Of a stretch of DNA of 38,075 bases, positions 1-8,327 are shown one piece after another. The stretch covers positions 1-38,075 of the forward strand of contig ONRP01000045.1 in NCBI GenBank assembly GCA_900320245.1. The letters are read 5' to 3'. The translations under genes and the position numbers were made by a program. Each line of letters starts with the position of its first letter. Position 1 is the first letter of the stretch. The notes below the pieces were generated by a model that worked only from the letters and a program-made list of their open reading frames with translations, did no database searches and had not been told where the DNA came from. This DNA is from an uncultured Prevotellaceae bacterium (GTDB lineage: Bacteria > Bacteroidota > Bacteroidia > Bacteroidales > Muribaculaceae).

Positions 1-107
1 GAATCTCTATCAGTGAATGGATTGCATTTTTGATACGACCTCTCTGCAATCGCGGCTGCACTGAAGCGATTCCAATTCACAATGTTAATTAATTTTTAAG
101 AAAGACT
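1..107 (+). promoter_or_regulatory. Leader upstream of rpsD, possibly structured
   Basis: This is non-coding sequence before rpsD and does not encode the C-terminus of S11, the usual upstream neighbour. Complementary segments are visible: 14-20 with 72-79 (TGAATGG/CCAATTCA, one bulge) and 21-26 with 45-50 (ATTGCA/TGCAAT). Together they give a nested fold ending about 28 nt before the ATG. S4 is a known autoregulator of its operon in other bacteria, so an S4-binding leader is a reasonable inference, but it is not shown here. The left edge is cut by the window. Confidence 0.35.
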
Positions 108-716
108 ATGGCTAGATACACCGGTCCTAAATCAAAAATTGCCCGCAAACTGGGTGAACCCATCTTCGGTGAAGACAAGTACTTTGCCAAGAAAAACTAT
201 CCCCCGGGCCAGCATGGTGCCAACCGTCGCAGGAAAATGTCTGAGTACGGCACCCAACTTCGCGAAAAACAGAAAGCAAAATACACCTACGGCGTCCTCG
301 AACGTCAGTTCCGCAACCTCTTCAACAAGGCTTCACGCATGAAGGGCGTTACCGGTGAGGTGCTCCTGCAGTTGCTCGAGGCAAGACTCGACAACGTCGT
401 TTACCGCCTGGGTATCGCTCCCACGCGCGCTGCAGCCCGTCAGTTGGTACTGCACCGTCACATCACTGTCGACGGCAAGGTTGTCAACATCCCTTCCTAC
501 TCGGTAAGCGAGGGACAGATTGTCGCCGTTCGCGAGAAATCCAAATCACTTGAGGTGATCCAGGACGCCCTCGCCGGCTTCAACCACAGCAAGTATCCTT
601 GGATCGAATGGGACGAGAGCGTAAAGGGCGGCAAACTGCTGCACATGCCCGTTCGCGATGACATCCCCGAGAACATCAAGGAACAGTTGATCGTCGAGTT
701 GTATTCTAAACAGTAA
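108..716 (+). CDS. rpsD: 30S ribosomal protein S4
   Basis: S4 is a primary 16S rRNA-binding protein that nucleates 30S body assembly and in many bacteria also represses its own operon. The 202-aa product has the family's full length. The N-terminal part starts [17 protein letters not shown], and the region with YPPGQHG and RRRKMSEYG is typical of the non-zinc S4 type. The S4 RNA-binding fold covers about residues 93-155, with [10 protein letters not shown] and [13 protein letters not shown]. The start ATG at 108 gives the canonical N-terminus. The gene is followed 11 nt later by rpoA and then rplQ, the conserved end of the alpha operon. Confidence 0.98.
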   Translation: MARYTGPKSKIARKLGEPIFGEDKYFAKKNYPPGQHGANRRRKMSEYGTQLREKQKAKYTYGVLERQFRNLFNKASRMKGVTGEVLLQLLEARLDNVVYRLGIAPTRAAARQLVLHRHITVDGKVVNIPSYSVSEGQIVAVREKSKSLEVIQDALAGFNHSKYPWIEWDESVKGGKLLHMPVRDDIPENIKEQLIVELYSKQ

Positions 717-727
717 AATTTTTATCC

Positions 728-1720
728 ATGGCTATTTTAGCATTTCAGAAACCCGACAAAGTCTTAATGTTGGAAGCCGACAACTCGTTCGGCAAGTTTG
801 AGTTCCGACCCCTGGAGCCCGGCTACGGCGTCACCATCGGTAACGCACTGCGCCGCATCCTCCTCTCAGGACTCGAAGGCTTCGCAATCTGCAGCATCCG
901 CATCGACGGCGTGCAGCACGAGTTCGCAACCATCACGGGAGTGAAGGAAGATGTTACCAACATCATCCTCAACCTCAAGAAGGTGCGCCTCAAACGCATT
1001 GTCGAAGACACCGACACCGAGAAGGCCGTTGTCAAGGTTTCAGGTCAGAGCGTCTTCAAGGCAGGTGATATCGGCAAGGTGCTCAGCGCGTTCGAGGTAC
1101 TCAATCCCGAACTCGAGATTTGCCACATCGACCCCTCCTGCGGTTTCCAGATCGAACTCTCGATCAACAAGGGACGTGGTTATCTGCCCGCCGAGGAGAA
1201 CAAGAACGCCAACGACCCCATCGACGTGATCGCCATCGACTCCATCTACACGCCCATCCTGAACGTGAAGACCGCAGTCGAGAACTTCCGTGTCGAGCAG
1301 AAGACCGACTACGAGAAGTTGATCATCGAAATTACCACCGATGGCTCAATCCACCCCAAGGACGCTCTCAAGGGCGCTGCCGAAATCCTGATCCAGCACT
1401 TCCAACTCTTCACCGACCGTGAAATCGTCCTCGACAACACCGAGGTCAACGGCAACGAGGAGTTCGACGAGGAGGTACTCAAGATGAGGCAACTGCTCAA
1501 GACCAAACTTGTTGACATGGATCTCTCTGTACGTGCACTCAACTGCCTCAAGTCGGCCGAAGTCGAGTCGCTCGGAGAACTCGTGGTCTTCAACAAGACC
1601 GACCTCCTCAAGTTCCGCAACTTCGGTAAGAAGTCGCGCAGCGAACTCGAGGAACTGTTGGCCAACCTCAATCTGCACTTTGGCATGGATATCACTAAAT
1701 ACAAATTAGAAAAAGAGTAA
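728..1720 (+). CDS. rpoA: DNA-directed RNA polymerase subunit alpha
   Basis: Alpha dimerises to scaffold RNA polymerase assembly, and its C-terminal domain contacts upstream DNA and regulators. The product is 330 aa, the usual length. The N-terminal domain (about 1-230) contains [26 protein letters not shown], interrupted here only by the usual family variation, and later [19 protein letters not shown]. After a short acidic linker, the C-terminal helix-hairpin-helix domain (about 255-320) contains [19 protein letters not shown] and [16 protein letters not shown]. The gene lies between rpsD and rplQ with gaps of 11 and 6 nt, which indicates cotranscription. Nothing looks unusual. Confidence 0.98.
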   Translation: MAILAFQKPDKVLMLEADNSFGKFEFRPLEPGYGVTIGNALRRILLSGLEGFAICSIRIDGVQHEFATITGVKEDVTNIILNLKKVRLKRIVEDTDTEKAVVKVSGQSVFKAGDIGKVLSAFEVLNPELEICHIDPSCGFQIELSINKGRGYLPAEENKNANDPIDVIAIDSIYTPILNVKTAVENFRVEQKTDYEKLIIEITTDGSIHPKDALKGAAEILIQHFQLFTDREIVLDNTEVNGNEEFDEEVLKMRQLLKTKLVDMDLSVRALNCLKSAEVESLGELVVFNKTDLLKFRNFGKKSRSELEELLANLNLHFGMDITKYKLEKE

Positions 1721-1726
1721 AGAACA

Positions 1727-2215
1727 ATGAGACACAATAAGAAATTCAACCACCTGAGTCGCAAGAGCGCCCACCGTGATGCCATGTTGGCCAATATGAC
1801 CATCTCCCTCATCATGCACAAGCGCATTATCACGACCCTCGCCAAGGCTAAAGCCCTGCGTATGTATGCCGAGCCCCTGATCAACAGGACCAAGGACGAC
1901 ACCACCGCATCGCGCCGCCTCGTCTTCCAGCACCTCCAGAACAAGGAGGCCGTCAAGGAACTCTTCTCGACCGTAGCCGCTAAGGTCGCCGACCGTCCCG
2001 GTGGATACACCCGTATCCTCAAGTTGGGCAACCGTCTCGGTGACAACGCCAAGACCTGCTTCATCGAACTCGTAGACTTCAATGAGGCCATGCTCGAGGC
2101 CAAGGGTCAGGAGAAGGCCGCTGCCAAGAAGTCGACCCGTCGCAGCCGCAAGAAAGTAGCCGCTCCCGCAGCCGAGGCTCCCGCAGCCGAAGAGGCTCCC
2201 AAGACCGAGGAATAA
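1727..2215 (+). CDS. rplQ: 50S ribosomal protein L17
   Basis: L17 binds 23S rRNA near the peptide exit side of the large subunit. The family core fills residues 1 to about 115: [20 protein letters not shown] at the start, then [25 protein letters not shown], and [17 protein letters not shown] further on. A C-terminal tail of about 40 residues, rich in Lys then Ala/Glu/Pro, extends past the core, as is common in Bacteroidota L17. The gene starts 6 nt after the rpoA stop and is the last gene of the operon, followed by a strong hairpin terminator at 2269-2308. Confidence 0.97.
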   Translation: MRHNKKFNHLSRKSAHRDAMLANMTISLIMHKRIITTLAKAKALRMYAEPLINRTKDDTTASRRLVFQHLQNKEAVKELFSTVAAKVADRPGGYTRILKLGNRLGDNAKTCFIELVDFNEAMLEAKGQEKAAAKKSTRRSRKKVAAPAAEAPAAEEAPKTEE

Positions 2216-2268
2216 TCGACTCAACGTGTGGCCTCCACGTGAGCGCCACTACGCGATTACCGATAAAT

Positions 2269-2308
2269 GCAAGAAACCCTGCACCGCATCCGGTGCAGGG
2301 TTTCTTGC
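2269..2308. terminator. 18-bp perfect hairpin terminator after rplQ
   Basis: Arms 2269-2286 and 2291-2308 are perfectly complementary (GCAAGAAACCCTGCACCG with its reverse complement) around a 4-nt CATC loop. A T-rich stretch follows on the plus strand. It separates the rplQ end from the convergent lipoprotein gene and could stop transcription from both sides. Confidence 0.85.
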
Positions 2309-2339
2309 TTATTGTTGTCTGTTTGATGTGTGACTGTTG

Positions 2340-2732
2340 TCACTTTGCAGGCTCTTGCTTAGCATCGCCGACCGGCTTCAGTGCCACGGGTTCGGCAGAT
2401 GCTGCGGGAGCAGGCACGGGATTCGAAGTCTTCATCACTTCATTCAGCAATTCCTCATTGGTGTTCAGCGTGTCACCCTTGGGCGAGAGAATAAACATCT
2501 TCTTGAACGGAGCCTCCTCCTTGTCCATGTTCTCGACGATGATCTTGCCCAGTTTGTCGAGATACATGTTCAGGGCCACCGTGTCATTAGGTGCCACCAG
2601 TTCCTCGACCTCCTCCTTGCCGTCGTTCAGGACCTTGACAATCTTGTAGTTTTGAGGCGGCTTCTCGTTGCACGAGAACATGCCGCAGCACAAGGCTGCC
2701 AGCACGATTGCCGATAATATTTTCTTCATCAT
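2340..2732 (-). CDS. Small hypothetical lipoprotein
   Basis: This 130-aa protein of unknown function has a type II signal peptide: a basic MMKK start, a hydrophobic stretch, and the lipobox GMFSC with Cys21, so it is probably a membrane-anchored lipoprotein. The mature part is highly charged with a predicted alpha/beta pattern (NYKIVKVLNDGKEEVEELV), and the C-terminus is rich in Pro and Ala (PVPAPAASAEPVALKP). Two adjacent ATG codons (2730-2732 and 2727-2729) are possible starts. The ROK kinase lies 46 nt upstream on the same strand, so cotranscription is likely. I do not recognise a domain family. Confidence 0.7.
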   Translation of the reverse strand: MMKKILSAIVLAALCCGMFSCNEKPPQNYKIVKVLNDGKEEVEELVAPNDTVALNMYLDKLGKIIVENMDKEEAPFKKMFILSPKGDTLNTNEELLNEVMKTSNPVPAPAASAEPVALKPVGDAKQEPAK

Positions 2733-2778
2733 TTATGATTTGACTGATTGAAAATTAGCGTAATGCGTTTCTTATTGC

Positions 2779-3741
2779 TTATTCTTTCACTTCCCAGCCC
2801 AGGGCGCTGGCACCCAGCACAGCGGCATCGCTCTCCTTGAGTTCGCTGATCAGGATCTTCACCTTGCCCCTGTAGATGCCCAGCACATTGCGGTCAAAGG
2901 CCTCCTTGACAGGATTCATGATCAGGTCACCGCTCTTGGTCAGACCACCGAACAGCACAAATGCCTCGGGGCTCGAGAAATTGGTGAAATCGGCCAATGC
3001 CTCGCCCAGGATGGTACCCGTGTAGTTAAAGATGTCCTTAGCCAACTGGTCGCCGGCAATCGCGCAGTCATACACATCCTTGCTCGTGATGGTCTCGATG
3101 TCATACTCACGCAACTTCGACGGCTCGCTGCGCAGTTCCAGGAACTCGCGTGCCGTGCGGGCAACGCCCGTTGCCGAGCAGTAGGCCTCCAGACAGCCCG
3201 TGCGGCCGCAGCCACACACGCGACCGTTGGTGCGCTTCACAATCACGTGGCCAAGTTCGCCGGCAAAGCCGTCATGGCCATACACCATCTGGCCGTTTAC
3301 CACGATACCGCTGCCCACACCGGTGCCCAGCGTGATCATGATGAAATCCTTCATGCCGCGAGACACGCCATAGGTCATCTCGCCGATAGCGGCAGCATTG
3401 GCATCATTGGTGATCAGGCACGGAATGCCGAATTTCTTGGTCACCATCTCGGCCAGGGGGATGGGAGTGGGCCAGGGCAGGTTGGGAGCCTGGTCAATCA
3501 AGCCGGTGTAGTAGTTGCCGTTGGGGGCACCGATGCCGATGCCGTTGATTTTGCCCTCAGCGTCCTCCTGGGTGATCAGACGGGTCAACTCGGTGTGCAA
3601 CTCGTCGATATAGTCATTGAAGTCGCTGTGTTTTGCGGTCTTGATGGAACTGCTGGCAATCACATTGCCGCGAGCGTCCACGATGCCGAAGACGGTGTTG
3701 GTACCGCCCATGTCGATTCCGATTACATAAGGTTTTGCCAT
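2779..3741 (-). CDS. glk: ROK family sugar kinase (probable glucokinase)
   Basis: ROK kinases phosphorylate hexoses using ATP in the cytoplasm; in Bacteroidales this type is generally annotated as glucokinase. The 320-aa protein has the phosphate-binding start IGIDMGGTNTVFGIVD and the sugar-binding region TNDANAAAIGE. It also has GTGVGSGIVVNGQMVYG and the ROK zinc site CGCGRTGCLEAYCS at about residues 175-190, followed by the C-terminal ATPase segment FVLFGGLTKSGDLI. All diagnostic motifs are intact and there is no N-terminal HTH, so this is a kinase rather than a NagC/Mlc-type repressor. The substrate could also be mannose or N-acetylglucosamine. Confidence 0.88.
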   Translation of the reverse strand: MAKPYVIGIDMGGTNTVFGIVDARGNVIASSSIKTAKHSDFNDYIDELHTELTRLITQEDAEGKINGIGIGAPNGNYYTGLIDQAPNLPWPTPIPLAEMVTKKFGIPCLITNDANAAAIGEMTYGVSRGMKDFIMITLGTGVGSGIVVNGQMVYGHDGFAGELGHVIVKRTNGRVCGCGRTGCLEAYCSATGVARTAREFLELRSEPSKLREYDIETITSKDVYDCAIAGDQLAKDIFNYTGTILGEALADFTNFSSPEAFVLFGGLTKSGDLIMNPVKEAFDRNVLGIYRGKVKILISELKESDAAVLGASALGWEVKE

Positions 3742-3791
3742 GATTTTGGTCCGTTTTTATTTGTTGATAATATTGGTTATTTCTCGATGGA

Positions 3792-3799
3792 CAAAAGTA
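3792..3799 (-). promoter_or_regulatory. -7 element upstream of the ROK kinase
   Basis: The minus strand reads TACTTTTG, a match to the Bacteroidota -7 consensus TAnnTTTG, 51 nt before the kinase ATG. No clear -33 TTG at 18-21 nt was found, so only the -7 half is supported. Confidence 0.45.
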
Positions 3800-4064
3800 A
3801 TAAAAACTTTTCAATTCTCATTCCGCAACGACAATTTTTTCAGTAACTCTTCATCATGCTTGTTGGGCAACCATAATTGATGGATAAGAAAATGTATCAA
3901 AACTTCACGCCTGGAACTTTGGGCGAACTTCGCTGGAGAAACTATTGAAAAAAATGTCTAAAAATAATTTTGCATAATTTTAGGCCGTTAGGCCGAATAA
4001 CATGTCTAAAACGCGTTTTGACACAGCTTCATCTGATAATTTTGGTGCGGCAGTTCTCTTTCTC

Positions 4065-4094
4065 TTTGATATTTGGATTATTTTTGTAAATTTG
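4065..4094 (+). promoter_or_regulatory. Promoter of the first FISUMP-type gene
   Basis: TTTG at 4065-4068, an 18-nt spacer and TAAATTTG at 4087-4094 fit the Bacteroidota housekeeping promoter. The coding start follows 38 nt later. Confidence 0.65.
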
Positions 4095-4132
4095 CAGTAT
4101 CCTAATATTAACCTTTTAAAATTTTTAAAGCG

Positions 4133-4900
4133 ATGAAAAAATTCAGTTCTCTATTGATTGTATTGCTGCTGATGCTGACCTCGTTCACGGCAGGCGCTGA
4201 GGATATTCGCGGCGATGTGAACCGGGATGGCACGGTGGACATCACCGATGTGACATGGCTGATTAATTACTTGTTGCATGGCACTTGGTATAATGACCCC
4301 GTCGATAATCACGAGTGGGTTGACCTGGGTCTGCCCAGCGGCACGCTGTGGGCGACGATGAACATTGGCGCCAACAACCCCGGGGAGTGCGGCGACTACT
4401 TCGCCTGGGGCGAGACTGCACCCAAGGAGATTTATAACTGGAGTACCCACATATGGTGCAACGGTAGTGAGAATACATTGACGAAGTATTGCACCAAAAG
4501 CAATAACGGCAACAACGGTTTCACTGATGATAAAACAGAGTTGGATCCTGAGGATGACGCTGCCTATGTGAACTGGGGATCTTCTTGGCGCATGCCGACC
4601 ATAGAACAACTGCAGGAACTGCAACAAAACTGCACTTGGACATGGACTCAACAGAACGGTAATTACGGTCAGCTGGTAACTGGCCCGAATGGGAACACCA
4701 TTTTCCTGCCCGCAGCGGGCTACCGTTGGGATCACGGGCTCTATTACGAGGAATATGGCAACTATTGGTCGCGCACGCTTGACGCGGGCTACTCAACCTG
4801 CGCTGACAACCTGTTCTTCGGCATTTCGGGGGGCTTCGTACTCTACTCCACACGCTCCACCGGGTTAACCGTTCGTGCTGTGCGTGTCTCGCAGAATTAG
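4133..4900 (+). CDS. Secreted FISUMP-type protein with N-terminal dockerin-like repeat
   Basis: This 255-aa secreted protein starts with a signal peptide (MKKFSSLLIVLLLMLTSFTAGA). It is followed directly by one dockerin-like calcium-binding repeat, GDVNRDGTVDITDVTWLI. From about residue 60 the sequence matches the Fibrobacter major paralogous (FISUMP) pattern: WVDLGLPSGTLWATMNIGA, CGDYFAWGETAPK, then ELDPEDDAAYVNWGSSWRMP, a TGPNGNTIFLPAAGY segment, and YWSRTLD with a terminal VRAVRV strand. The molecular role of FISUMP domains is not established; a surface-exposed or carbohydrate-associated role is inference. It is clearly paralogous to the protein at 17218-17991, with the same domain order. 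It has its own promoter and is followed by two strong hairpins. Confidence 0.85.
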   Translation: MKKFSSLLIVLLLMLTSFTAGAEDIRGDVNRDGTVDITDVTWLINYLLHGTWYNDPVDNHEWVDLGLPSGTLWATMNIGANNPGECGDYFAWGETAPKEIYNWSTHIWCNGSENTLTKYCTKSNNGNNGFTDDKTELDPEDDAAYVNWGSSWRMPTIEQLQELQQNCTWTWTQQNGNYGQLVTGPNGNTIFLPAAGYRWDHGLYYEEYGNYWSRTLDAGYSTCADNLFFGISGGFVLYSTRSTGLTVRAVRVSQN

Positions 4901-4935
4901 TTCACGGGTCCCCTAAACGACGAAACATGTAATTA

Positions 4936-4985
4936 CCCCTTGACAGTACGCCGCCCGACTTGACGGGTGGGGTGCTGCCAAGGGG
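4936..4985. terminator. Long imperfect hairpin downstream of the FISUMP-type gene
   Basis: Three stem blocks pair in register: CCCCTTG/CAAGGGG, CAGTAC/GTGCTG and CCGCCCG/CGGGTGG. Two 1x1 mismatches separate the blocks, and the loop is ACTTGA (4958-4963). This makes 20 base pairs between convergent genes. No T-run follows, so it may be an RNA 3'-end stabiliser or half of a two-hairpin terminator. Confidence 0.6.
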
Positions 4986-4992
4986 CGTGTAT

Positions 4993-5029
4993 AACCACTG
5001 GGGGTGTTATGCATCACCCTCCAGTGGTT
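4993..5029. terminator. Second hairpin between the convergent genes
   Basis: Arms AACCACTGG (4993-5001) and CCAGTGGTT (5021-5029) continue into GGGTG/CACCC with one bulged T at 5020 and the loop TTATGCAT. It lies between the FISUMP-type gene and the TonB-dependent receptor, whose stop is just beyond it. It is likely a bidirectional terminator. Confidence 0.65.
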
Positions 5030-5052
5030 GTGATTAATTTGCCATTTGTGGG

Positions 5053-7434
5053 TTAGAACCGTGCCGACAGGCGCACGTTGAGTTGGCGGCGCGTCAGGTA
5101 GTTGGGCACCGCATACTGGACATTGTTCACGTCGGTTACCCAATAGTAACTGCTCACGTTCGAGATATCCATCAGGTTGAAGCAGTCGACACCGAGCCAG
5201 ATTTCCTTGAAGTGGCTCAGGAAACCGCTGTAGGGACGGTTCTCCTTGCCCACCAGTTCATAACTCAAGCCCACGTCGACGCGCTTGTAGGCGGGTTGGC
5301 GCACGTAGGAGTCGGCACGCGTCAGGTGCGGTGCCGTGGTGGGCAGACCATCGCTGACGATGCCCTTCAGGCTGAACTTCAGGCGGGGAACGTTGGGGAA
5401 GTAGTCGGTGAAGAAGAGGGCTATGCTGTAGCGCTGGTCGGTGGGACGCGGCACTTTCACGCCGTCCAGGTCCTCTTGGGTTTTCATCAGCGAGAAACTG
5501 ATCCATGAGTCGGTCCCCTCGACAAACTGGCCGAACAGTTTCATGTCCAGGCCGGCGATGTAACCCTTGGATGAATTCACACCGCTGTACACGAGTTTCA
5601 GGTTGTCGATCTCGTAGGGGATAAGGTTCGACAGGTTCTTGTAGTAGGCTTCGGCGGTGAATTTGAATGGACGGTCCAGTGCGCGGAAGGTGTAGTCGCT
5701 GCCCAGGATGACCTGGATGCTGCGCTGTGACTTGATATCCTTGTTCAACAGGATGTTGCGGTTGTTGAGCGTGTCCATCACCTGTTGTCGGTATTCTTTA
5801 TAGAACGGGGCTTGATAGTAGACGCCACCGGCCAGTCGCAGCGACAGGTTGCCATTGCGCTCGGGGACGAAGCCCAGGCTGACGCGCGGCGACACGAGCG
5901 TCTCGTTGTTGAAGTTCCAGTGCGACAGTCTCACGCCTGCATTGAGCGACCAGTAGCCTGCCGAGTTGGTGAAGCGCCACGTGTCCATCAGCCAGCCCGC
6001 GATGCGGGTAGTGTTCAGGTCGTTGCTCGACGTCTCGGTGAAGATGACGTTGACCTGGTCGGCGATATGGGGTAGGGAGTAGCCCGCGCTGTCGCGCCAC
6101 TGCCACTGCCGTGAGCGGTCATAGATGTCCTCCTTGCGCATCGACATGCCGTAGGAGATGCTGTTGTTGCTGATGCCGATGTTGCCACGCAACGTCAGGT
6201 CCAGCACATTCATCTTCAAGCGGGTGCGCTCGTGCTCGTGGTACTTGCCCACACCCTGTTCCTCGCCTGCGTCTTTCAGCCAATACTCGCCGTGGATGTC
6301 ATAGGCCACCAACTCGTCGGTGCGGTAGCCCGAGGCTTGCAGCGTCAGGTCAGTGCCCTTGTTGTTGAATGCATAGGTGATGGCACCGGCCCCGAAGTAG
6401 GTCTGGAACTTGTCTTTCTCGTAACCGTCAAAGAAGACGGTGAATTGTCTCACATCATTGCTGGTACCGAAACTCGTCTCGCGGCTGGCGGGCGTGAAGC
6501 GGTAGTCGTTGATGCTCACGTTGCCCAGCAACGCGATGCGCAGTTTGTCGATGGGTTTGAACACTAAACTGGCCTGATAGTCGAAGTATTGCGGGTCATA
6601 CTCACCCTTGCTCTCCAGCGAACCCATCAACGACGAGTTGCGCTTGTAGCGCACGCCGTGCATCTGTGAGTAATGGCTCGTGCTGTGTCCCAGCATCAGG
6701 CTGCCGCCCTGAAGACTTGCGGCAAATGCTCCCTCAAACGACTCGGGCTCGCGGTAGGTGATGTCCAGCACCGACGACATGCGGTCGCCATAGGCGGCGC
6801 TGAAACCGCCCGTCGAGAAGTCCACCTTGCGCACCAGGTCGGGGTTGATGATACTCATACCCTCCTGCTGCCCGCTGCTGATGAGTTGCGGGCGGTAGAC
6901 CTCGATGCCGTTGATGTAGACGCTGTTCTCGTCGTAGGAGCCTCCTCGCACCATGTATTGTGAACTCATCTCGTTCTTGCTGCTCACGCCCGCCATGGTG
7001 GTCAGCACGGCCTCGACACTGCCGCCCGAGGCATCGGGTGTGCGTTTCAGCATGTCCACGTCGATGCCCTGCATGCCGTTGGTCTGCTTCTTGTATTCGG
7101 TGATCTCGACTCCTTCCAGTTCGAGCGTTTTCTCATACAATTTGGGACTCAGGGTTACGGTGCCTTCGGGTTTGATGAGTTGGCGCGTCACCGTCGAGTA
7201 GCCCAGGCACGTGAATTCCACCATCAGCGTGTCGGCTTTGGGGACAGTCATCTCATATTCTCCCTTGGTGTCGGTGTTGGTGCCCGTGGCGGTACCCAGC
7301 AAGCGCACTGTGGCAAACTCGATGGGCTGGCCCGAGGCGTCAACGACCTTACCGGTGATCTTGACTTGTGAAAATGCGGCAATGGCGCACAACAGGCACG
7401 CCAGCAGCATCAGTATTCGGGAACGGAGTTTCAT
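5053..7434 (-). CDS. TonB-dependent receptor with carboxypeptidase-regulatory-like domain
   Basis: This outer-membrane receptor imports a ligand using TonB/proton-motive energy. The 793-aa protein has a signal peptide (MKLRSRILMLLACLLCAIAAFS). A CarboxypepD_reg-like beta-sandwich follows at about 24-110 (ITGKVVDASGQPIEFATVRL, then GEYEMTVPKADTLMVEFTCLGY). The plug domain is at about 115-225, with SVEAVLTTMAGVSSKNEMSSQ, YMVRGGSYDENSVYINGIEV and SAAYGDRMSSVLDI. A long beta-barrel ends in a terminal Phe (RLSARF). It lacks a SusD partner and is shorter than SusC proteins, so a non-polysaccharide substrate is plausible; the ligand is unknown. It lies 62 nt after the DUF4292 lipoprotein gene on the same strand and may be cotranscribed with it. 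Confidence 0.93.
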   Translation of the reverse strand: MKLRSRILMLLACLLCAIAAFSQVKITGKVVDASGQPIEFATVRLLGTATGTNTDTKGEYEMTVPKADTLMVEFTCLGYSTVTRQLIKPEGTVTLSPKLYEKTLELEGVEITEYKKQTNGMQGIDVDMLKRTPDASGGSVEAVLTTMAGVSSKNEMSSQYMVRGGSYDENSVYINGIEVYRPQLISSGQQEGMSIINPDLVRKVDFSTGGFSAAYGDRMSSVLDITYREPESFEGAFAASLQGGSLMLGHSTSHYSQMHGVRYKRNSSLMGSLESKGEYDPQYFDYQASLVFKPIDKLRIALLGNVSINDYRFTPASRETSFGTSNDVRQFTVFFDGYEKDKFQTYFGAGAITYAFNNKGTDLTLQASGYRTDELVAYDIHGEYWLKDAGEEQGVGKYHEHERTRLKMNVLDLTLRGNIGISNNSISYGMSMRKEDIYDRSRQWQWRDSAGYSLPHIADQVNVIFTETSSNDLNTTRIAGWLMDTWRFTNSAGYWSLNAGVRLSHWNFNNETLVSPRVSLGFVPERNGNLSLRLAGGVYYQAPFYKEYRQQVMDTLNNRNILLNKDIKSQRSIQVILGSDYTFRALDRPFKFTAEAYYKNLSNLIPYEIDNLKLVYSGVNSSKGYIAGLDMKLFGQFVEGTDSWISFSLMKTQEDLDGVKVPRPTDQRYSIALFFTDYFPNVPRLKFSLKGIVSDGLPTTAPHLTRADSYVRQPAYKRVDVGLSYELVGKENRPYSGFLSHFKEIWLGVDCFNLMDISNVSSYYWVTDVNNVQYAVPNYLTRRQLNVRLSARF

Positions 7435-7496
7435 TGACTAATTCTTTGTTATATAATCATAACGCAGAAAAAGGCCCAAAAGTATATCCCAAGGCC

Positions 7497-8327
7497 CTAA
7501 TTCGAGAACATCGAGAACAGGTCGCGGGCGTTCATGCGCTTGTAGCCGCTGGGGATGTTCTTGTCGATTTTGACTTTGCCGTTCCAGTCGATGTTTTTGA
7601 ACTCCAGCGAGAATGCCACTTTCTTTTTGTCGACGGTGGCATCGACATTGATGTCGTGGGCGATGTTGCCGGCCGTCGTGCTGCGCACGCCGCTGTATTT
7701 CACCTGATAGGCGGGGGCAGTGCTGCCTGCGGGCACGATGTTGAGCGAGGTGATGCGGTTGTTCTTGTCAAAGGCGAAGGCATATCCGTAGCCCTTGTAT
7801 TGCTTCTCGGCGGTCAGCACGATGCCGTTGCCTTGCTTCTCGGCGGTCACGGCATTCTTGTTGCCCTCGTTGAGGGTTCCGTTGCCGAGGATGAACGGAC
7901 GGCCCAGGAAGATGTCCTGCACGTCGCTCACCGTGACGGGGATGCCCGACGTCAGTATCGACACCTTCTCGGCAAGGTAGCGCTTGTGCACCTTGTCCAC
8001 GGCGTAGAGGCTGTCGGCGGTAATGATGAGTTTGCCCACCTCGATGCCCAGCACGGGGCGCAGCGAGATGAAGATGGCTTCGTCACGCACCATGCGCACC
8101 TGTATCGATGACGAGAAACTGCTGCCGGCGTTCAGTTTGATGTTGCCGCCGGTCTGCATCGTCTGCCAGCCGCCCAGGGTGGCGATGATGGTCTCGGCAG
8201 GGTTGACAGTGCTTGTCGTTGTGGTGGCACTTTGGCTCGTGGTGTCGGGTTGGGCGGCTTGCTTGGTGGTGCCGCATGCGGTCATCAGAGCCGCTATGGT
8301 GAAGAGGATGGCAATTTTATTTTTCAT
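7497..8327 (-). CDS. DUF4292-type lipoprotein
   Basis: This 276-aa lipoprotein resembles the DUF4292 family of Bacteroidota. The start is placed at the ATG at 8325-8327 because it gives a clean signal peptide, MKNKIAILFTIAALMTACG, with lipobox LMTAC and Cys18; the longer frame only reads through the upstream gene. After a Thr/Ser/Gln-rich linker, the mature protein shows alternating beta-strands (GNIKLNAGSSFSSSIQVRM, AIFISLRPVLGIEVGKLIIT). This resembles the lipid-binding folds of LolA/LolB-like proteins, and that comparison is inference. Its start overlaps the end of the TPR gene by 11 nt, which indicates translational coupling. The pairing with an upstream TPR protein and dUTPase is conserved in this phylum. 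Confidence 0.82.
   Translation of the reverse strand: MKNKIAILFTIAALMTACGTTKQAAQPDTTSQSATTTTSTVNPAETIIATLGGWQTMQTGGNIKLNAGSSFSSSIQVRMVRDEAIFISLRPVLGIEVGKLIITADSLYAVDKVHKRYLAEKVSILTSGIPVTVSDVQDIFLGRPFILGNGTLNEGNKNAVTAEKQGNGIVLTAEKQYKGYGYAFAFDKNNRITSLNIVPAGSTAPAYQVKYSGVRSTTAGNIAHDINVDATVDKKKVAFSLEFKNIDWNGKVKIDKNIPSGYKRMNARDLFSMFSN

Larger units (their letters stand above)
3742..4132. other. 391-bp intergenic region with divergent promoters
   Basis: I see no gene here. The region holds the minus-strand -7 for the kinase (3792-3799) and the plus-strand promoter of the next gene (4065-4094). A further plus-strand TAATTTTG lies at 3965-3972. There are also a direct repeat ATGTCTAAAA (3954-3963 and 4002-4011), a GGCCGTTAGGCC palindrome around 3983-3994 and a 12-bp palindrome AAAACGCGTTTT at 4008-4019. 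A short untranslated RNA starting near 3980 is possible but unproven. Confidence 0.4.
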
